This document shows positions 44,845-53,562 of a stretch of DNA of 64,000 bases, one piece after another. The notes under the pieces are model-generated. The model worked only from the letters and a program-made list of their open reading frames with translations. It did not search any database and was not told the DNA's origin. Positions within the stretch are counted from its first letter, which is position 1. Every line of letters starts with the position of its first letter. The stretch covers positions 1 through 64,000 of the IMG/VR virus record IMGVR_UViG_3300046714_000236, one strand, 5' to 3'. The translations under genes were made by a program, and so were the position numbers. This DNA comes from a virus.

Positions 44845-47385
44845 TTACGCAGCTTGCGCGAGCACGTTGACGGATGTGTCGACGTTCGTGCCGACGATGG
44901 TTTCGAGCACGATGAACTTCATGTCCGGGAGCATCCGGCATCGGAGGATGATCCGGAACTGCCCGCGCGCGAGACTGTTCTTCGTGTTCCCGCTCTTGCC
45001 GTCGATCACGTAGCTGTCGAGGCGCGCGCTCGCCGGGTTGCTCGGAGAGAGGAGCCCCTCCATGAACGCCTTGATCTCTCCGAGGCAGTTCGCTCGGCGA
45101 TCGACGGTCATCTTCTTTTTGTTGAACGCCTTCAGCCGCTGCTTGATCGAATCCTGCAGGAAGTATTCGAACCGCTGCCGCGCGATGTCTTCGAGCTCCG
45201 GGTTGATCGTCGGGTCCACCGTCGTCACCGCGGATTGGATCTGACAGTTCCCATCATCGAACACGGGCGCCGCGATGCCCGCGCGCTTGAACGCGATGTA
45301 GTCGTTGATATCCATCGACTGGACGTCGCTGTTGTTTTTCTCCAGACCGAGCGCCCACGTCGGGATGTCGGTCTGCTGTCCGATGTTCTCCTCGGGTGCG
45401 AGCTGGCTCATGAGCGTCGCGACGAGCGAGTCCGCACCGACGTCGACGATCCCATCCGCAGTGAAGCCCGCGCCGCCCGAGAGACCGCGCGCAGCGATCT
45501 GCGGGATCCGGATCTGAAGCCCGGGGAATGCGTACACGTTGTTCGCCGTGCGGTACCGACCGACGCCCGGTTGTGACATGCCGCCCTTCGCCACCGTGCG
45601 AGTCGTGCCGAGCGGCGGACGGATGACGCTCATCCGGCCGGTCATGCCCGACTCGCTCGCGGCGAGCCCGTTCGATCGGAGCCCGTTGCGGAGCGCGTTC
45701 GATTGCCGCGCCGCGAAGACGCCGTTCGCGAGCTTCGCCACGCTGCTCTGCGCGAGCGTCGCCGCGAGCGCGGTGTCATATGCCGAATCGATCGCGGGCT
45801 CGGTGAGCGCCGCGCTGAGCTCGCTCGGGTTGTTGACTGCCCACGCGCTCGAACCGGGCGACTCGGGGAGCACCGTCACCGTGTTCGCGGTACCGCTGCC
45901 GATCGTCCCGTCATCGAGCCCGGGTCGAACCTTCAGTGAGTACGGACCCGCGTTGTCCGGATCGATGCTCGTCGTCTGCATCGTCACCCACTCGACCGCA
46001 TCGTCGTCGCGCACGCGCGTGCCCGCCGGGATCTGCTCGAACCCGTGCGGGACCGCCGTCACCGTGATCACGCCGAGACCGAGCGCGGTGAGCACGCCAG
46101 TGCTTCCCCCGAGCACGCGCACCTGCCCGCCCGTCACACGCCCCGACAGATTGATCTTCGCCGCGTCTGCGTTCGCGCTCGCCGCCGTGAAACCGACGCC
46201 CGCATTGATGCGCGCGATCACATCGGCACGCGCCGTGTCTCCCGATTGGAACGTGATCACCACGTTCGGCGAATCGTCGAAGCCGAGCGAGAGAGTCTCG
46301 CCGCCAGTGAACCCATCGGGGTACGTCCCCGCCGCACTCACGAGCACCGCGAAGCCACTCGGCTCGGAAGCGACCTGATCGCCGACGAACCCGAACGCCG
46401 TCAATGTCGAGATCCCGAGGAACTGAATGCTCGCGCCCGACGTCGCAGCGATCCGAATGTTCCCATCGCGATCGCGATCCACGCGCGTGTCCGAAGCCGC
46501 CGCTTCGATCACGCTCTTCGCTTCGAGGAGCGTCACCGCGGCGATGTTCGTCACGTTGCCCGTCCCCGTTCCGCTCGCTGGCGAGAAGCCCGTCGCCGTC
46601 GTGACGAGCGGAACCGACACGCTGTTCACCACGACACTCCCGCCCGTGCCGAGAATGCGACCCGCGATCGTGGTCTCCCCGCCGCCCGCATCCGTCGCCG
46701 CCGTGTATCCGAGCGTCGCGTTGATGCGCGCAATGACGAGCGCCTGCGACGTGTCGCCCACCGTGAACACGATATCAATCGGACCGATCGCGAGATCGGT
46801 TCCCTCGTCGATCGTCACGTTCATCGACTCGCCGCCGCTGAACGTCGTGGGGTACGTCCCCGCCGCGCTCGTGAGCTGCGCCTCCGACGCGCTGAACGTC
46901 GCGCCCGATTGCGCGCCTGCGAGATCCAAGCCGAGGATCTGCCCGTCTTCGAGTGTCCACGTGTCGTCGTTGTTGCCCGTGATCGCCGGGAGCCGAGTGA
47001 ACTCCACCGCACCGACCGAGGTGTCGACGCGCGCGACGATGAGCCCGCCGAACTTCTTCTGAGAGAGCCACACGAACGCGTTGCCGTTCCAGTACTCGAA
47101 GCTCGTCACGTTGTCCGCCTTGCGACCGCGCGCGCAGGGGTTGCACGAGGCGAGCCCGCCGTACGTGAAACCGAAGGCGCCGAAGTTCGCGAGGAGATCG
47201 CCACCGTTCTCGATCTCGGTCGGCACGTTGAACGGGCCGTCCTCGAACTCTCCGAGGAGCATCACCGTCCCCGCGAACGCGCCCGAGATCTGCGCCGGGG
47301 GATCCCGACTGATGAGCACGATCCCTTCGATCTGCTCGATGACTTCATCTCCGGGGTCGCTAGTGAATCGGCGTACGAACGTCAT
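44845..47385 (-). CDS. Contractile tail sheath protein, 846 aa
   Basis: The N-terminus (SGAFAGTVMLLGEFEDGPFN) and the C-terminal region (NCQIQSAVTTVDPTINPELE, then RQRFEYFLQDSIKQRLKAFN, and KGSGNTKNSLA-like GKSGNTKNSLARGQFRIILR) are landmarks of tail sheath proteins. It is longer than the typical 450-700 residues: a repetitive middle (residues about 90-450, with several copies of AAGTYPxxFxGGExxxxxxD) forms likely surface domains on the sheath. A promoter-like TGA-TACCGT lies upstream, with GGAG before the ATG. This is the main evidence for a myovirus. Confidence 0.88.
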   Translation of the reverse strand: MTFVRRFTSDPGDEVIEQIEGIVLISRDPPAQISGAFAGTVMLLGEFEDGPFNVPTEIENGGDLLANFGAFGFTYGGLASCNPCARGRKADNVTSFEYWNGNAFVWLSQKKFGGLIVARVDTSVGAVEFTRLPAITGNNDDTWTLEDGQILGLDLAGAQSGATFSASEAQLTSAAGTYPTTFSGGESMNVTIDEGTDLAIGPIDIVFTVGDTSQALVIARINATLGYTAATDAGGGETTIAGRILGTGGSVVVNSVSVPLVTTATGFSPASGTGTGNVTNIAAVTLLEAKSVIEAAASDTRVDRDRDGNIRIAATSGASIQFLGISTLTAFGFVGDQVASEPSGFAVLVSAAGTYPDGFTGGETLSLGFDDSPNVVITFQSGDTARADVIARINAGVGFTAASANADAAKINLSGRVTGGQVRVLGGSTGVLTALGLGVITVTAVPHGFEQIPAGTRVRDDDAVEWVTMQTTSIDPDNAGPYSLKVRPGLDDGTIGSGTANTVTVLPESPGSSAWAVNNPSELSAALTEPAIDSAYDTALAATLAQSSVAKLANGVFAARQSNALRNGLRSNGLAASESGMTGRMSVIRPPLGTTRTVAKGGMSQPGVGRYRTANNVYAFPGLQIRIPQIAARGLSGGAGFTADGIVDVGADSLVATLMSQLAPEENIGQQTDIPTWALGLEKNNSDVQSMDINDYIAFKRAGIAAPVFDDGNCQIQSAVTTVDPTINPELEDIARQRFEYFLQDSIKQRLKAFNKKKMTVDRRANCLGEIKAFMEGLLSPSNPASARLDSYVIDGKSGNTKNSLARGQFRIILRCRMLPDMKFIVLETIVGTNVDTSVNVLAQAA

Positions 47386-47407
47386 GTTTGGGAGTCTCCG
47401 GTTCAGA

Positions 47408-47416
47408 ACGGTATCA
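47408..47416 (-). promoter_or_regulatory. Extended -10-like box before the sheath gene
   Basis: TGATACCGT on the minus strand, identical to the box before 15901, lies 22 bases upstream of the sheath ATG. Here a short leader with GGAG separates box and start codon. Confidence 0.5.
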
Positions 47417-48115
47417 GGCGCTGGTCTTACTTGCTACGGCTCGCGCTTCGGCCGTCACTTCCACCACCACCGACGGATCGAAGTCCGGCGCTCTGACAAG
47501 CGCCACCTCGGGGACCGTCATCGTCACGTAAAGATCGGCGCGCCGCCGGTTCCTGAAAACGGGATCGTCTTCGAGAACCTCGCCCTCGTCGGACGCGAAC
47601 GTCGCCACCTGATTGTAGTAGGCAGGAAGCCGGAGCTGCAGCGCATAGCTATCCTCGCCGTTGGTCAGGGCTTCCTCTAGCCCAGCCTTCAGCGCGGTGC
47701 GCATCGCGTCCTCCGCGCCGAGCACCTCGATCGCGATCTGTTCCACCCAGTCGCTCTTTCGAATGAGGAACGTCCCCGGCCCGTACACGTCCGCCGTGCC
47801 GTCGATCTCCTGCGCAGGGCCGAGCCCGTAGGCTTCGTGACGCCCACGCGCCGGGCGGATCCCGATCCCCGGGAGCCCGGCGTCCGTGATGTTGTCCGGC
47901 TGGTAAACGTGGATGTTCTCGTAGGGAACGACGAACCTGAGCGGAGGGCCCCGCCGCGCGCCGGGCGGCTTGTCTCCGGGCCTCGCGAAGATGAGCAGGC
48001 CCATGAACCGCCGGAGCGCGCGGAGCGCGTACGTGCGCGCGTCGCGGGTCGGGATGGCTGCCGCGTCGAACTGATCGCCGACGAGCTCCGGGGGAGGGAA
48101 CACAAACTGCGACAT
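47414..48115 (-). CDS. Tail/neck structural protein, 233 aa
   Basis: Between the sheath and the HK97 gp10-like protein, where neck and terminator proteins are found. The sequence has PYENIHVYQPDNITDAGLPG, then RPARGRHEAYGLGPAQEID and a final ATFASDEGEVLEDDPVFRNR. The domain with FLIRKSDWVEQIAIEVLGAE resembles tail terminator folds in outline only. No family is assigned. Confidence 0.65.
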   Translation of the reverse strand: MSQFVFPPPELVGDQFDAAAIPTRDARTYALRALRRFMGLLIFARPGDKPPGARRGPPLRFVVPYENIHVYQPDNITDAGLPGIGIRPARGRHEAYGLGPAQEIDGTADVYGPGTFLIRKSDWVEQIAIEVLGAEDAMRTALKAGLEEALTNGEDSYALQLRLPAYYNQVATFASDEGEVLEDDPVFRNRRRADLYVTMTVPEVALVRAPDFDPSVVVEVTAEARAVASKTSA

Positions 48116-48690
48116 CAGACCGACTCCCGATCGAGCTCACGTACAATCTCTTCCTGGATGATCGTGCCGATGTCCTGCTGCACGAGCTGCCGCAGGATCC
48201 CGAGCCCGGGCCCGGGTCGGTTGAAGATCCCGCGCCGCTTCATCGCGCCGATGATCGCCCACGCGATCGCCGCGTCCGTCACCTTGCCGACCTTCGTCGA
48301 CGTGTGCACGGCCTTGCCGTTCACGAACTTGATCTTGCTCTGCGTCGCGATGAGCCGCGTGATTCCTTTGCGCTTCGCCCATTCGACGAGCGCGAGGATC
48401 ATCGCGTGCCCCGGTTTGATCGAGCTCGCTCGAACGCCGTCTTCGATGACGACCGCGGTTAGCTCGTTGTTGACGATCTGCGCGCCTTCCGGGATTGGGC
48501 CCGAGCGCCACCCCGCGCGGTAGATCCCCCTGTCCACAGGCTGGGGAGATCTTGAGGGGATGATCTGCGTCTGGATCTTCTGCACGCCGCGAGCGCCCGC
48601 ACTCACAAGCCCGCGGAGCGCCGCCTTCCTGTACTTCTCTCCGAGCGCGCCGAAGTGTGCGGCCGCGTACTGAAGCTCGATGGACGCCAT
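48115..48690 (-). CDS. Neck protein, HK97 gp10-like, 191 aa
   Basis: The start (FGALGEKYRKAALRGLVSAG, then QTQIIPSRSPQPVDRGIYRA) and the following GWRSGPIPEGAQIVNN fit HK97 gp10/Mu-type neck proteins: a long helix followed by a loop and strands. These join head and tail. The gene is coupled to both neighbours (TGATG overlap and direct abutment). Confidence 0.72.
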   Translation of the reverse strand: MASIELQYAAAHFGALGEKYRKAALRGLVSAGARGVQKIQTQIIPSRSPQPVDRGIYRAGWRSGPIPEGAQIVNNELTAVVIEDGVRASSIKPGHAMILALVEWAKRKGITRLIATQSKIKFVNGKAVHTSTKVGKVTDAAIAWAIIGAMKRRGIFNRPGPGLGILRQLVQQDIGTIIQEEIVRELDRESV

Positions 48691-49332
48691 TCAGTCGTCT
48701 TCCCCCGAGCCGACGTCGACGAACCCCGGCACCACGTCAACGCTCGCGCCTGCGAGCGTCGGTTGCCCGCGCCGATCCATGTCCTGACTCTCGCGCACGA
48801 GATAGATGATGAACTGCACCCGGCTCGCTGCACGCGACGGGTAGCCGTTCAGGTTGAAGCGCTGCCGCGCCGCCGGGTTGTCGCCGCGTCCGTCTTCGAC
48901 CACCTCGTAGAAAAACGAAATGTTCCCCTTCGTGTTGCGCTCTACGCCGTTCGGATTCACCGGGCGCCCCGGTTGCCCAGGAACATCGCTCGGGATGACG
49001 AGCCCCTTCAGGTTGTCCTCCGTGTAGCGATCGACGCTGATCTCTTCGACGCGCAGGCTCCCATCCGGGAGCGCGCCCTGCAGGAACGCGCGCCGCTGGA
49101 TCGCGCTCAGGTCACTCACCTTCGGAGTCGGCAGGAGCTCCACGCGAGAGAGGATCTTCTCACCACCCTCGCCGCTCTCGTCGGCAACCCATTCGGTCCA
49201 TACGAGGAAGACGCGATGCGGACGGATCCCAAACTTCGTGTTGAGCTGCCGCAACCGATCGGCACGACCACCGAACCGATTCGCGAGAGTCTTCTTCGCT
49301 TCGTCCGGTGTGAGAGGGCGCACGCGCGGCAC
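48691..49332 (-). CDS. Head-tail joining protein candidate, 213 aa
   Basis: It starts at GTG 49332 with TAGGAAAC upstream. A helical start (PDEAKKTLANRFGGRADRLR) is followed by a beta part (RPHRVFLVWTEWVADESGEG; KGNISFFYEVVEDGRGDNPA). Its place between capsid and neck genes suggests a head completion or connector role. No clear family. Confidence 0.65.
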   Translation of the reverse strand: MPRVRPLTPDEAKKTLANRFGGRADRLRQLNTKFGIRPHRVFLVWTEWVADESGEGGEKILSRVELLPTPKVSDLSAIQRRAFLQGALPDGSLRVEEISVDRYTEDNLKGLVIPSDVPGQPGRPVNPNGVERNTKGNISFFYEVVEDGRGDNPAARQRFNLNGYPSRAASRVQFIIYLVRESQDMDRRGQPTLAGASVDVVPGFVDVGSGEDD

Positions 49333-49336
49333 GGGT

Positions 49337-49747
49337 TTAGTTTCCTACCGAGATGTTGCCGAACCCCTGCCCCGTGGTGAGCCGCTTGTCGAACGGGTTG
49401 CGGTTGCAGCCGAGGATGTTCGCGAGCGCGGCGACCCAGTAGTCGTAGCGCTTCACGAGCGCTTCCTGCTCGTCCTTCCGGATCGTGATGTCCCCGAGCG
49501 AGTCGACCGCGAGCAGCTCGAAGTCCTCCACCATCTGCCCCTCGATCGTGTCGAGGATATTGAGCACCTGATAGAGCCGGGGCTGCCCCGACACGAGCAC
49601 CTTGTTCATCGCGAGTTCGATCATGAACTGCGTCTGAACACCCGCAGGCGCACCGAGCACGAACGTCGCCGCTTCGGCGACTTCGAGGTACCCCATGTGA
49701 TGACGAATCCTCGCCTTGTCTTCTTCGGGGATTTGCAGCAACGGCAT
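49337..49747 (-). CDS. Head-tail connector candidate, 136 aa
   Basis: Mostly helical (EEDKARIRHHMGYLEVAEAA; NILDTIEGQMVEDFELLAVD; YDYWVAALANILGCNRNPFD), which suits connector (gp6-like) folds. AAAGGGG precedes the ATG. Small helical proteins of this kind stand directly behind the capsid gene in many phages; the assignment is by position. Confidence 0.68.
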   Translation of the reverse strand: MPLLQIPEEDKARIRHHMGYLEVAEAATFVLGAPAGVQTQFMIELAMNKVLVSGQPRLYQVLNILDTIEGQMVEDFELLAVDSLGDITIRKDEQEALVKRYDYWVAALANILGCNRNPFDKRLTTGQGFGNISVGN

Positions 49748-49776
49748 GGGGTCCCCTTTCTACGGTTCGAGTCGGT

Positions 49777-50109
49777 TCAGCTCGGTGCGTCTTCGGGCGC
49801 TTGCTCGCCGAGATCTTCGAGCTTCACGCCTTGGCGCTTGAGCGCCTTAATGTCGTACGCCGTATCTGCGATCACCTTGCCGGCACGGAGCGTTGTTCGG
49901 TAGCCGTCCTGGCTGATCCCGCGATCTTCTTGCACGCGGTAGTAGTGCGGGTGTGGCGCGCCTTCGCGAACCTTCTCACCCTTACCACTCAGATCCGAGA
50001 CCACCTTTCCGTCCTGCGATTGCAGGCGAGGAAGATCGAACTGCTTGGAATCTGCCGCGCCAATGGTGACGCTTTCGACGGCCTGTTGTGACGATGCACG
50101 CTGTCTCAT
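49777..50109 (-). CDS. Capsid-adjacent hypothetical protein, 110 aa
   Basis: GGAGG precedes the ATG at 50109. The first 60 residues are polar and low-complexity (QRASSQQAVESVTIGAADSK); then HPHYYRVQEDRGISQDGYRT and RAGKVIADTAYDIKALKRQG, a typical YKxxxxRxVxxxGxxTxL-GKxI pattern of small proteins next to capsid genes. It may be a head decoration or an N-terminal fragment of a connector. Confidence 0.65.
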   Translation of the reverse strand: MRQRASSQQAVESVTIGAADSKQFDLPRLQSQDGKVVSDLSGKGEKVREGAPHPHYYRVQEDRGISQDGYRTTLRAGKVIADTAYDIKALKRQGVKLEDLGEQAPEDAPS

Positions 50110-50179
50110 GTGAGAACCTCCGCGCTCAGGCTAGCACGAGCGACCACGCGCCCGCGCCAGCCCTTGCGCAGAAGATCAC

Positions 50180-51583
50180 TCAGGAGCCGAGCGCGAACTC
50201 CAACATGAGCGACCGCTTCACGATCTGCGGGCCGCCCGAGCTGATGTCGGTCGGGATCGGGAAGCCACCCGTGTAGCTCCACGTGCACGACACGATGTCT
50301 TGCGTCCGGTTGACCGGGCTCCGAAGGATCAGCGAGATGCGATCCGTCTTCACTTCGATCCCTTGGTTCGTGATGTTGAAGCCGCCGATCTTGCCGGTGA
50401 CTCCCGCTTCACTCACGTAGCGCTTCTCGTCGAGCCAGCGCTCGTAGATCGCACCGCGCCCCGTGATGACGACGCGACCGACGCGAACGCCGGTGTAGTT
50501 CACCACCTCGGCGTTGATGCCCTTCGCGAACTTCGCGCTGCCCGCCGTCGTGATGAGCGCGCCCGAGTTCGAGTCGTCCGGCGTCTCGTTGTTGAGGAAG
50601 AACGCGATCCCCGCGCCCGTCCCGATGAACGCCGACTGATACTGAATCGAGTCGGGACGCCCTTGGTTCAGGCGCTGCATCACCTGATCGGTGAAGATCT
50701 GGCCGTTGCCCTCGGGGCTGATGTGCGCGTGAAAAAACCCGTCTTCGTGTGGGAACACGTTGTTTTGACGGAGCTTGTTCGTCGCGTTGATGAAGTCCTG
50801 GTACTGCAGGATGTCGTTCGCCTGCAGTGCATCGACTGACGTGCCGCCACCGGCGCGCATGATGATCGGGCGCGTGCTCGCGAGGACCGAGCTACGGATC
50901 GCCACGCCTGCGCCGACAGTGCTGTCGAGCGCGAGCGTACCGGGACCGAGCGGGACCGCGGGATCGTACGGCGTCGCGCCGATCACGTTCAGGCTGATCG
51001 GCGTGGTGCCGCTCATGAGCGTGATGGGGAGCGGTGCCGCCGTCGAGACGGGCGTCGGGCGCACGGTCGTACCGCGCGTGATGACGCTCGTGAACCCGTT
51101 GAGGCTCGCGACCTGAAGGAACGTGTCACCCGTGAGCGCGGCGACGATGAGCGCCGTCGAGCCCTGAAGGTACGCGGTGCAGAGCGCGTTCCTCGGGATG
51201 CGGTTCAGCGACTGCCCCGCCTGAAGGCCGAGCTGCTGAATGCTCCGGAGGAAGATGTCGCTGTTCGCGACCGCGTTCGTCGGCATGTCGACGTCGATCG
51301 TGCCGATGTAGCGATCGAGGCGAGCAGTCCATTGCTCCCACGTGAGCGCTTGCGGCTCGGGGTCGACACCGGGCACCGCGGGATCCGTGATCGGATCGAG
51401 CAGGCCGGCGCGAGTCATGAGGATTTCCTGGCCGGTGTTGCCCTGCCACTCTTCCTCTTGCGCTTCGCCCCTGAAGAGCATCGCGGGGAAGAGCCCATCG
51501 TGGAACGCGCGCTCCAGTAGGCCAGTCTGAACGAGGTTCAGGATCGTCGGAGGTACTCCGAGAACGATGCCGTTGGTCTCCAT
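50180..51583 (-). CDS. Major capsid protein, 467 aa
   Basis: Length, position after the scaffold and a strong AGGGAG ribosome site support the call. The sequence includes GLFPAMLFRGEAQEEEWQGN, then GVDPEPQALTWEQWTARLDR, VDMPTNAVANSDIFLRSIQQ and a C-terminal VVITGRGAIYERWLDEKRYV; a short hydrophobic GIAFFLNNETPDDSNSG is typical of HK97-fold capsids. A palindrome, a TGA-TACGTT box and a leader of about 140 bases stand upstream, unlike the leaderless neighbours. The gap behind the stop holds an imperfect GC-rich stem. Confidence 0.8.
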   Translation of the reverse strand: METNGIVLGVPPTILNLVQTGLLERAFHDGLFPAMLFRGEAQEEEWQGNTGQEILMTRAGLLDPITDPAVPGVDPEPQALTWEQWTARLDRYIGTIDVDMPTNAVANSDIFLRSIQQLGLQAGQSLNRIPRNALCTAYLQGSTALIVAALTGDTFLQVASLNGFTSVITRGTTVRPTPVSTAAPLPITLMSGTTPISLNVIGATPYDPAVPLGPGTLALDSTVGAGVAIRSSVLASTRPIIMRAGGGTSVDALQANDILQYQDFINATNKLRQNNVFPHEDGFFHAHISPEGNGQIFTDQVMQRLNQGRPDSIQYQSAFIGTGAGIAFFLNNETPDDSNSGALITTAGSAKFAKGINAEVVNYTGVRVGRVVITGRGAIYERWLDEKRYVSEAGVTGKIGGFNITNQGIEVKTDRISLILRSPVNRTQDIVSCTWSYTGGFPIPTDISSGGPQIVKRSLMLEFALGS

Positions 51584-51774
51584 GTCGATTCACTCCCTGA
51601 GATTTGATCCGCGCCGGAATGGCGTCGGCTCGTGCGCGGCTCGTGACTCGGGGAGGACCACTTGTTTGGGACCGCGAGTGGACGCGGGAGTGAATCAACG
51701 GTTGCCGCTGTTGATCTGACTCCAGAAACGTATCAGGGCTCCGCACCCTGCACAAGGATCGCGGAACCCTGATG
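51584..51774 (-). promoter_or_regulatory. Long leader of the major capsid gene
   Basis: This is the region between palindrome copy 10 and the capsid start. The minus strand carries TGA-TACGTT at 51735-51727, which would start transcription near 51720 and leave about 140 bases of leader before AGGGAGTGA and the ATG. Long leaders can increase mRNA stability. No other gene is seen. Confidence 0.5.
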
Positions 51775-51794
51775 GACCGACATCGATGTCGGTC
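51775..51794. repeat. 20-bp palindrome, copy 10 (exact)
   Basis: It begins seven bases behind the stop of the scaffold gene (51802) and lies upstream of the capsid promoter-like box, about 39 bases from TGATA. Confidence 0.95.
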
Positions 51795-51801
51795 GGAGTC
51801 G

Positions 51802-52701
51802 CTACCAGCTTTTTTTCATGCCCTGGCGGTTCATGTACTCCTTCAGCTGCTTGTCGTTCATCGAGTTCGGGAGCCCGGGACGCGGCGTCAAACCCGCGAG
51901 CGGATCGGGCGCCGCGGGAGCGGCCGCAACCTTCGGCGGGACCGGCTGCTTGCCGTTCGTCGCTGGCGTTCGCACGGGAGGCTTCGGCGCCGCCGCGGGA
52001 GCTGCAGCCGCGGGGGGAGCGGTGAGCTCAGCGGGAGGCGCGCCCGTCGGTGCCTCGACCAGTTCCTGATTCTCCTTCGCGTACTTCGCGAGCCACGCGT
52101 TGATCGCAGCGCGTCCGAACTTCCCTTGCTCCGTCTTCGTGAGCTTCGCGTAGTGCTGCGCCATCTGATCGTTCACGAACGGCACGAACTTCTCTTTGAA
52201 CTTGTGCGATGCGACGAGCGCGCGCACCTCGGCGTTCTGCTTCTGCGCAAGCGTCTGCGTCTTCTGATCTTCGAGCTGTGCGGTGAGCTCTGCGATCTTC
52301 GTCGTCGCCTTCTGCAGATCGGCCTTCAGCTGATCGATCTCCGTCATCTCGGAGCGCTTGCGCGCTTCTGATTCCTCACGAAGGCGCGTGAGCTCTTCCG
52401 CGTCCGCTTGCCGCTTGACCCTGAGCTTCTCGACTTCCGCCGGATCGTCCGTGCCGAACTCGGCCTTCAGGAGTCGCTTGCGCTCTGCCTCGCGTTCCTT
52501 CCGCTTCACATCCGAGATCGCTTCTTCCGGCACGGGGCTACCGCCGCGACCGAGCACGGGCGCAACGGGTTCGACGGGAGCGGGCTCGATGGGTGGAGGC
52601 GCGGGAGGCGCGACCGCTACGGGCGCCGCAGGGGGCACGACGATCGCGGGAGGCGGCATCGGGGGAGCTGGGTTGACGGGTGCGACGGCAGGTTCTGTCA
52701 T
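51802..52701 (-). CDS. Capsid scaffold protein, 299 aa
   Basis: A Pro/Ala-rich N-terminus, a central long coiled coil (residues 90-170; EVEKLRVKRQADAEELTRLR, DQLKADLQKATTKIAELTAQ), an Ala/Pro-rich linker and a basic C-terminus (NDKQLKEYMNRQGMKKSW) are typical of phage scaffolds, whose basic end binds the capsid protein. It lies directly upstream of the major capsid gene. TAGGAG precedes the ATG by eight bases. Scaffolds direct procapsid assembly and are then expelled or degraded. Confidence 0.85.
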   Translation of the reverse strand: MTEPAVAPVNPAPPMPPPAIVVPPAAPVAVAPPAPPPIEPAPVEPVAPVLGRGGSPVPEEAISDVKRKEREAERKRLLKAEFGTDDPAEVEKLRVKRQADAEELTRLREESEARKRSEMTEIDQLKADLQKATTKIAELTAQLEDQKTQTLAQKQNAEVRALVASHKFKEKFVPFVNDQMAQHYAKLTKTEQGKFGRAAINAWLAKYAKENQELVEAPTGAPPAELTAPPAAAAPAAAPKPPVRTPATNGKQPVPPKVAAAPAAPDPLAGLTPRPGLPNSMNDKQLKEYMNRQGMKKSW

Positions 52702-52727
52702 GAATTGGTTCTCCTACTAAATGCGAA

Positions 52728-52763
52728 AAGGGCGCCGCCCGGGATCTTCCGAGCGACGCCCTT
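52728..52763 (-). terminator. Intrinsic terminator before the scaffold gene
   Basis: On the minus strand AAGGGCGTCGC (52763-52753) pairs with GCGGCGCCCTT (52738-52728), with one U-G wobble, and is followed by TTTT. The wobble pairs only in the minus-strand RNA, so it works in that direction. It separates the decoration-type gene from the scaffold-capsid unit. Confidence 0.72.
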
Positions 52764-52783
52764 CGGCGTTCACGCGAGCTCGG

Positions 52784-53464
52784 TTAGAGCAGCGTGCGAT
52801 CTGCGGAAAGGATCGTGTTCAGATCCTTGTCCGTCGCGATGAGGAGCGTGAGCGTCGCGCGCGTCACGGCATCGGCCACCGCGAAGAGCACCTTGTCGTG
52901 CGCCACTTTGAGAAGCGCCTTCCCCGTTGCCGGCTTGCTGTCCGACGGCAGGAGGATGTGCATCTGCCCCGTGAGCGTTCCGACGAGTGACTCGGCTGCG
53001 AGCAGGTACACGACGCCGCGCGCCGTGAGTGCGGCCGGAATGTCGAACGTGTCCGCCGTGCCCGAGACGTTGAGCGTGAGCTCCACGACATCGCCGCGCG
53101 CGGGCAGGAACGTCACATCCACGTCCGTGGTGTCCGCCGTGGGCGCGAACATGAGATCGCCGTTCGGGCTGATCCCGATGTGACCCGCCGCCGGTGCGGT
53201 CTCGGTGTAGCCGTCGATCGTGAACTCGCCCTTCGTGGTTCCCGCGCGGCTCGTCGCGCGGCTGATCACCGCGGCCTTGCCGGTGTTCGGGAGCGAGATC
53301 ATCTCACTCGACGCGATGCCAGGCGCGGCCGATGCGACCGGGTTCTGCTTGCGCAGCACCTGCACCATCTGCCCGCGAAGCAGATCACCGAGCCCGAGCT
53401 TGCGGAAAAGGTCCGCGATCGATCCGAGGTTTGCGGCGTTCGCCGCGTCTTGCTGTGTTCCCAT
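52784..53464 (-). CDS. Head decoration-like protein, 226 aa
   Basis: The N-terminus has a helical part (LGSIADLFRKLGLGDLLRGQ), followed by Ser/Ala/Thr-rich beta structure with SAGTTKGEFTIDGYTE-like strands (RAGTTKGEFTIDGYTETAPA) and DVDVTFLPARGDVVELTLNV. This composition fits an immunoglobulin-like or beta-tulip decoration protein. GGAGAAAAGAG precedes the ATG. A terminator follows the stop, so its expression can differ from the scaffold-capsid unit. Confidence 0.68.
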   Translation of the reverse strand: MGTQQDAANAANLGSIADLFRKLGLGDLLRGQMVQVLRKQNPVASAAPGIASSEMISLPNTGKAAVISRATSRAGTTKGEFTIDGYTETAPAAGHIGISPNGDLMFAPTADTTDVDVTFLPARGDVVELTLNVSGTADTFDIPAALTARGVVYLLAAESLVGTLTGQMHILLPSDSKPATGKALLKVAHDKVLFAVADAVTRATLTLLIATDKDLNTILSADRTLL

Positions 53465-53516
53465 TTGTTCGATTCTCTTTTCTCCGTGCGGCCCTTTCGG
53501 GTCCGCCCGGGTCGCT

Positions 53517-53541
53517 CCGACAGATCGAAACCCCCTGTCGG
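53517..53541. terminator. Hairpin between two decoration-type genes
   Basis: CCGACAG (53517-53523) pairs perfectly with CTGTCGG (53535-53541) around an 11-base loop, about 20 bases behind the stop at 53563 on the minus strand. No T-run is present; partial termination or mRNA processing is possible. Confidence 0.45.
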
Positions 53542-53562
53542 GACGGGGCTAGTGCGCGAAAC

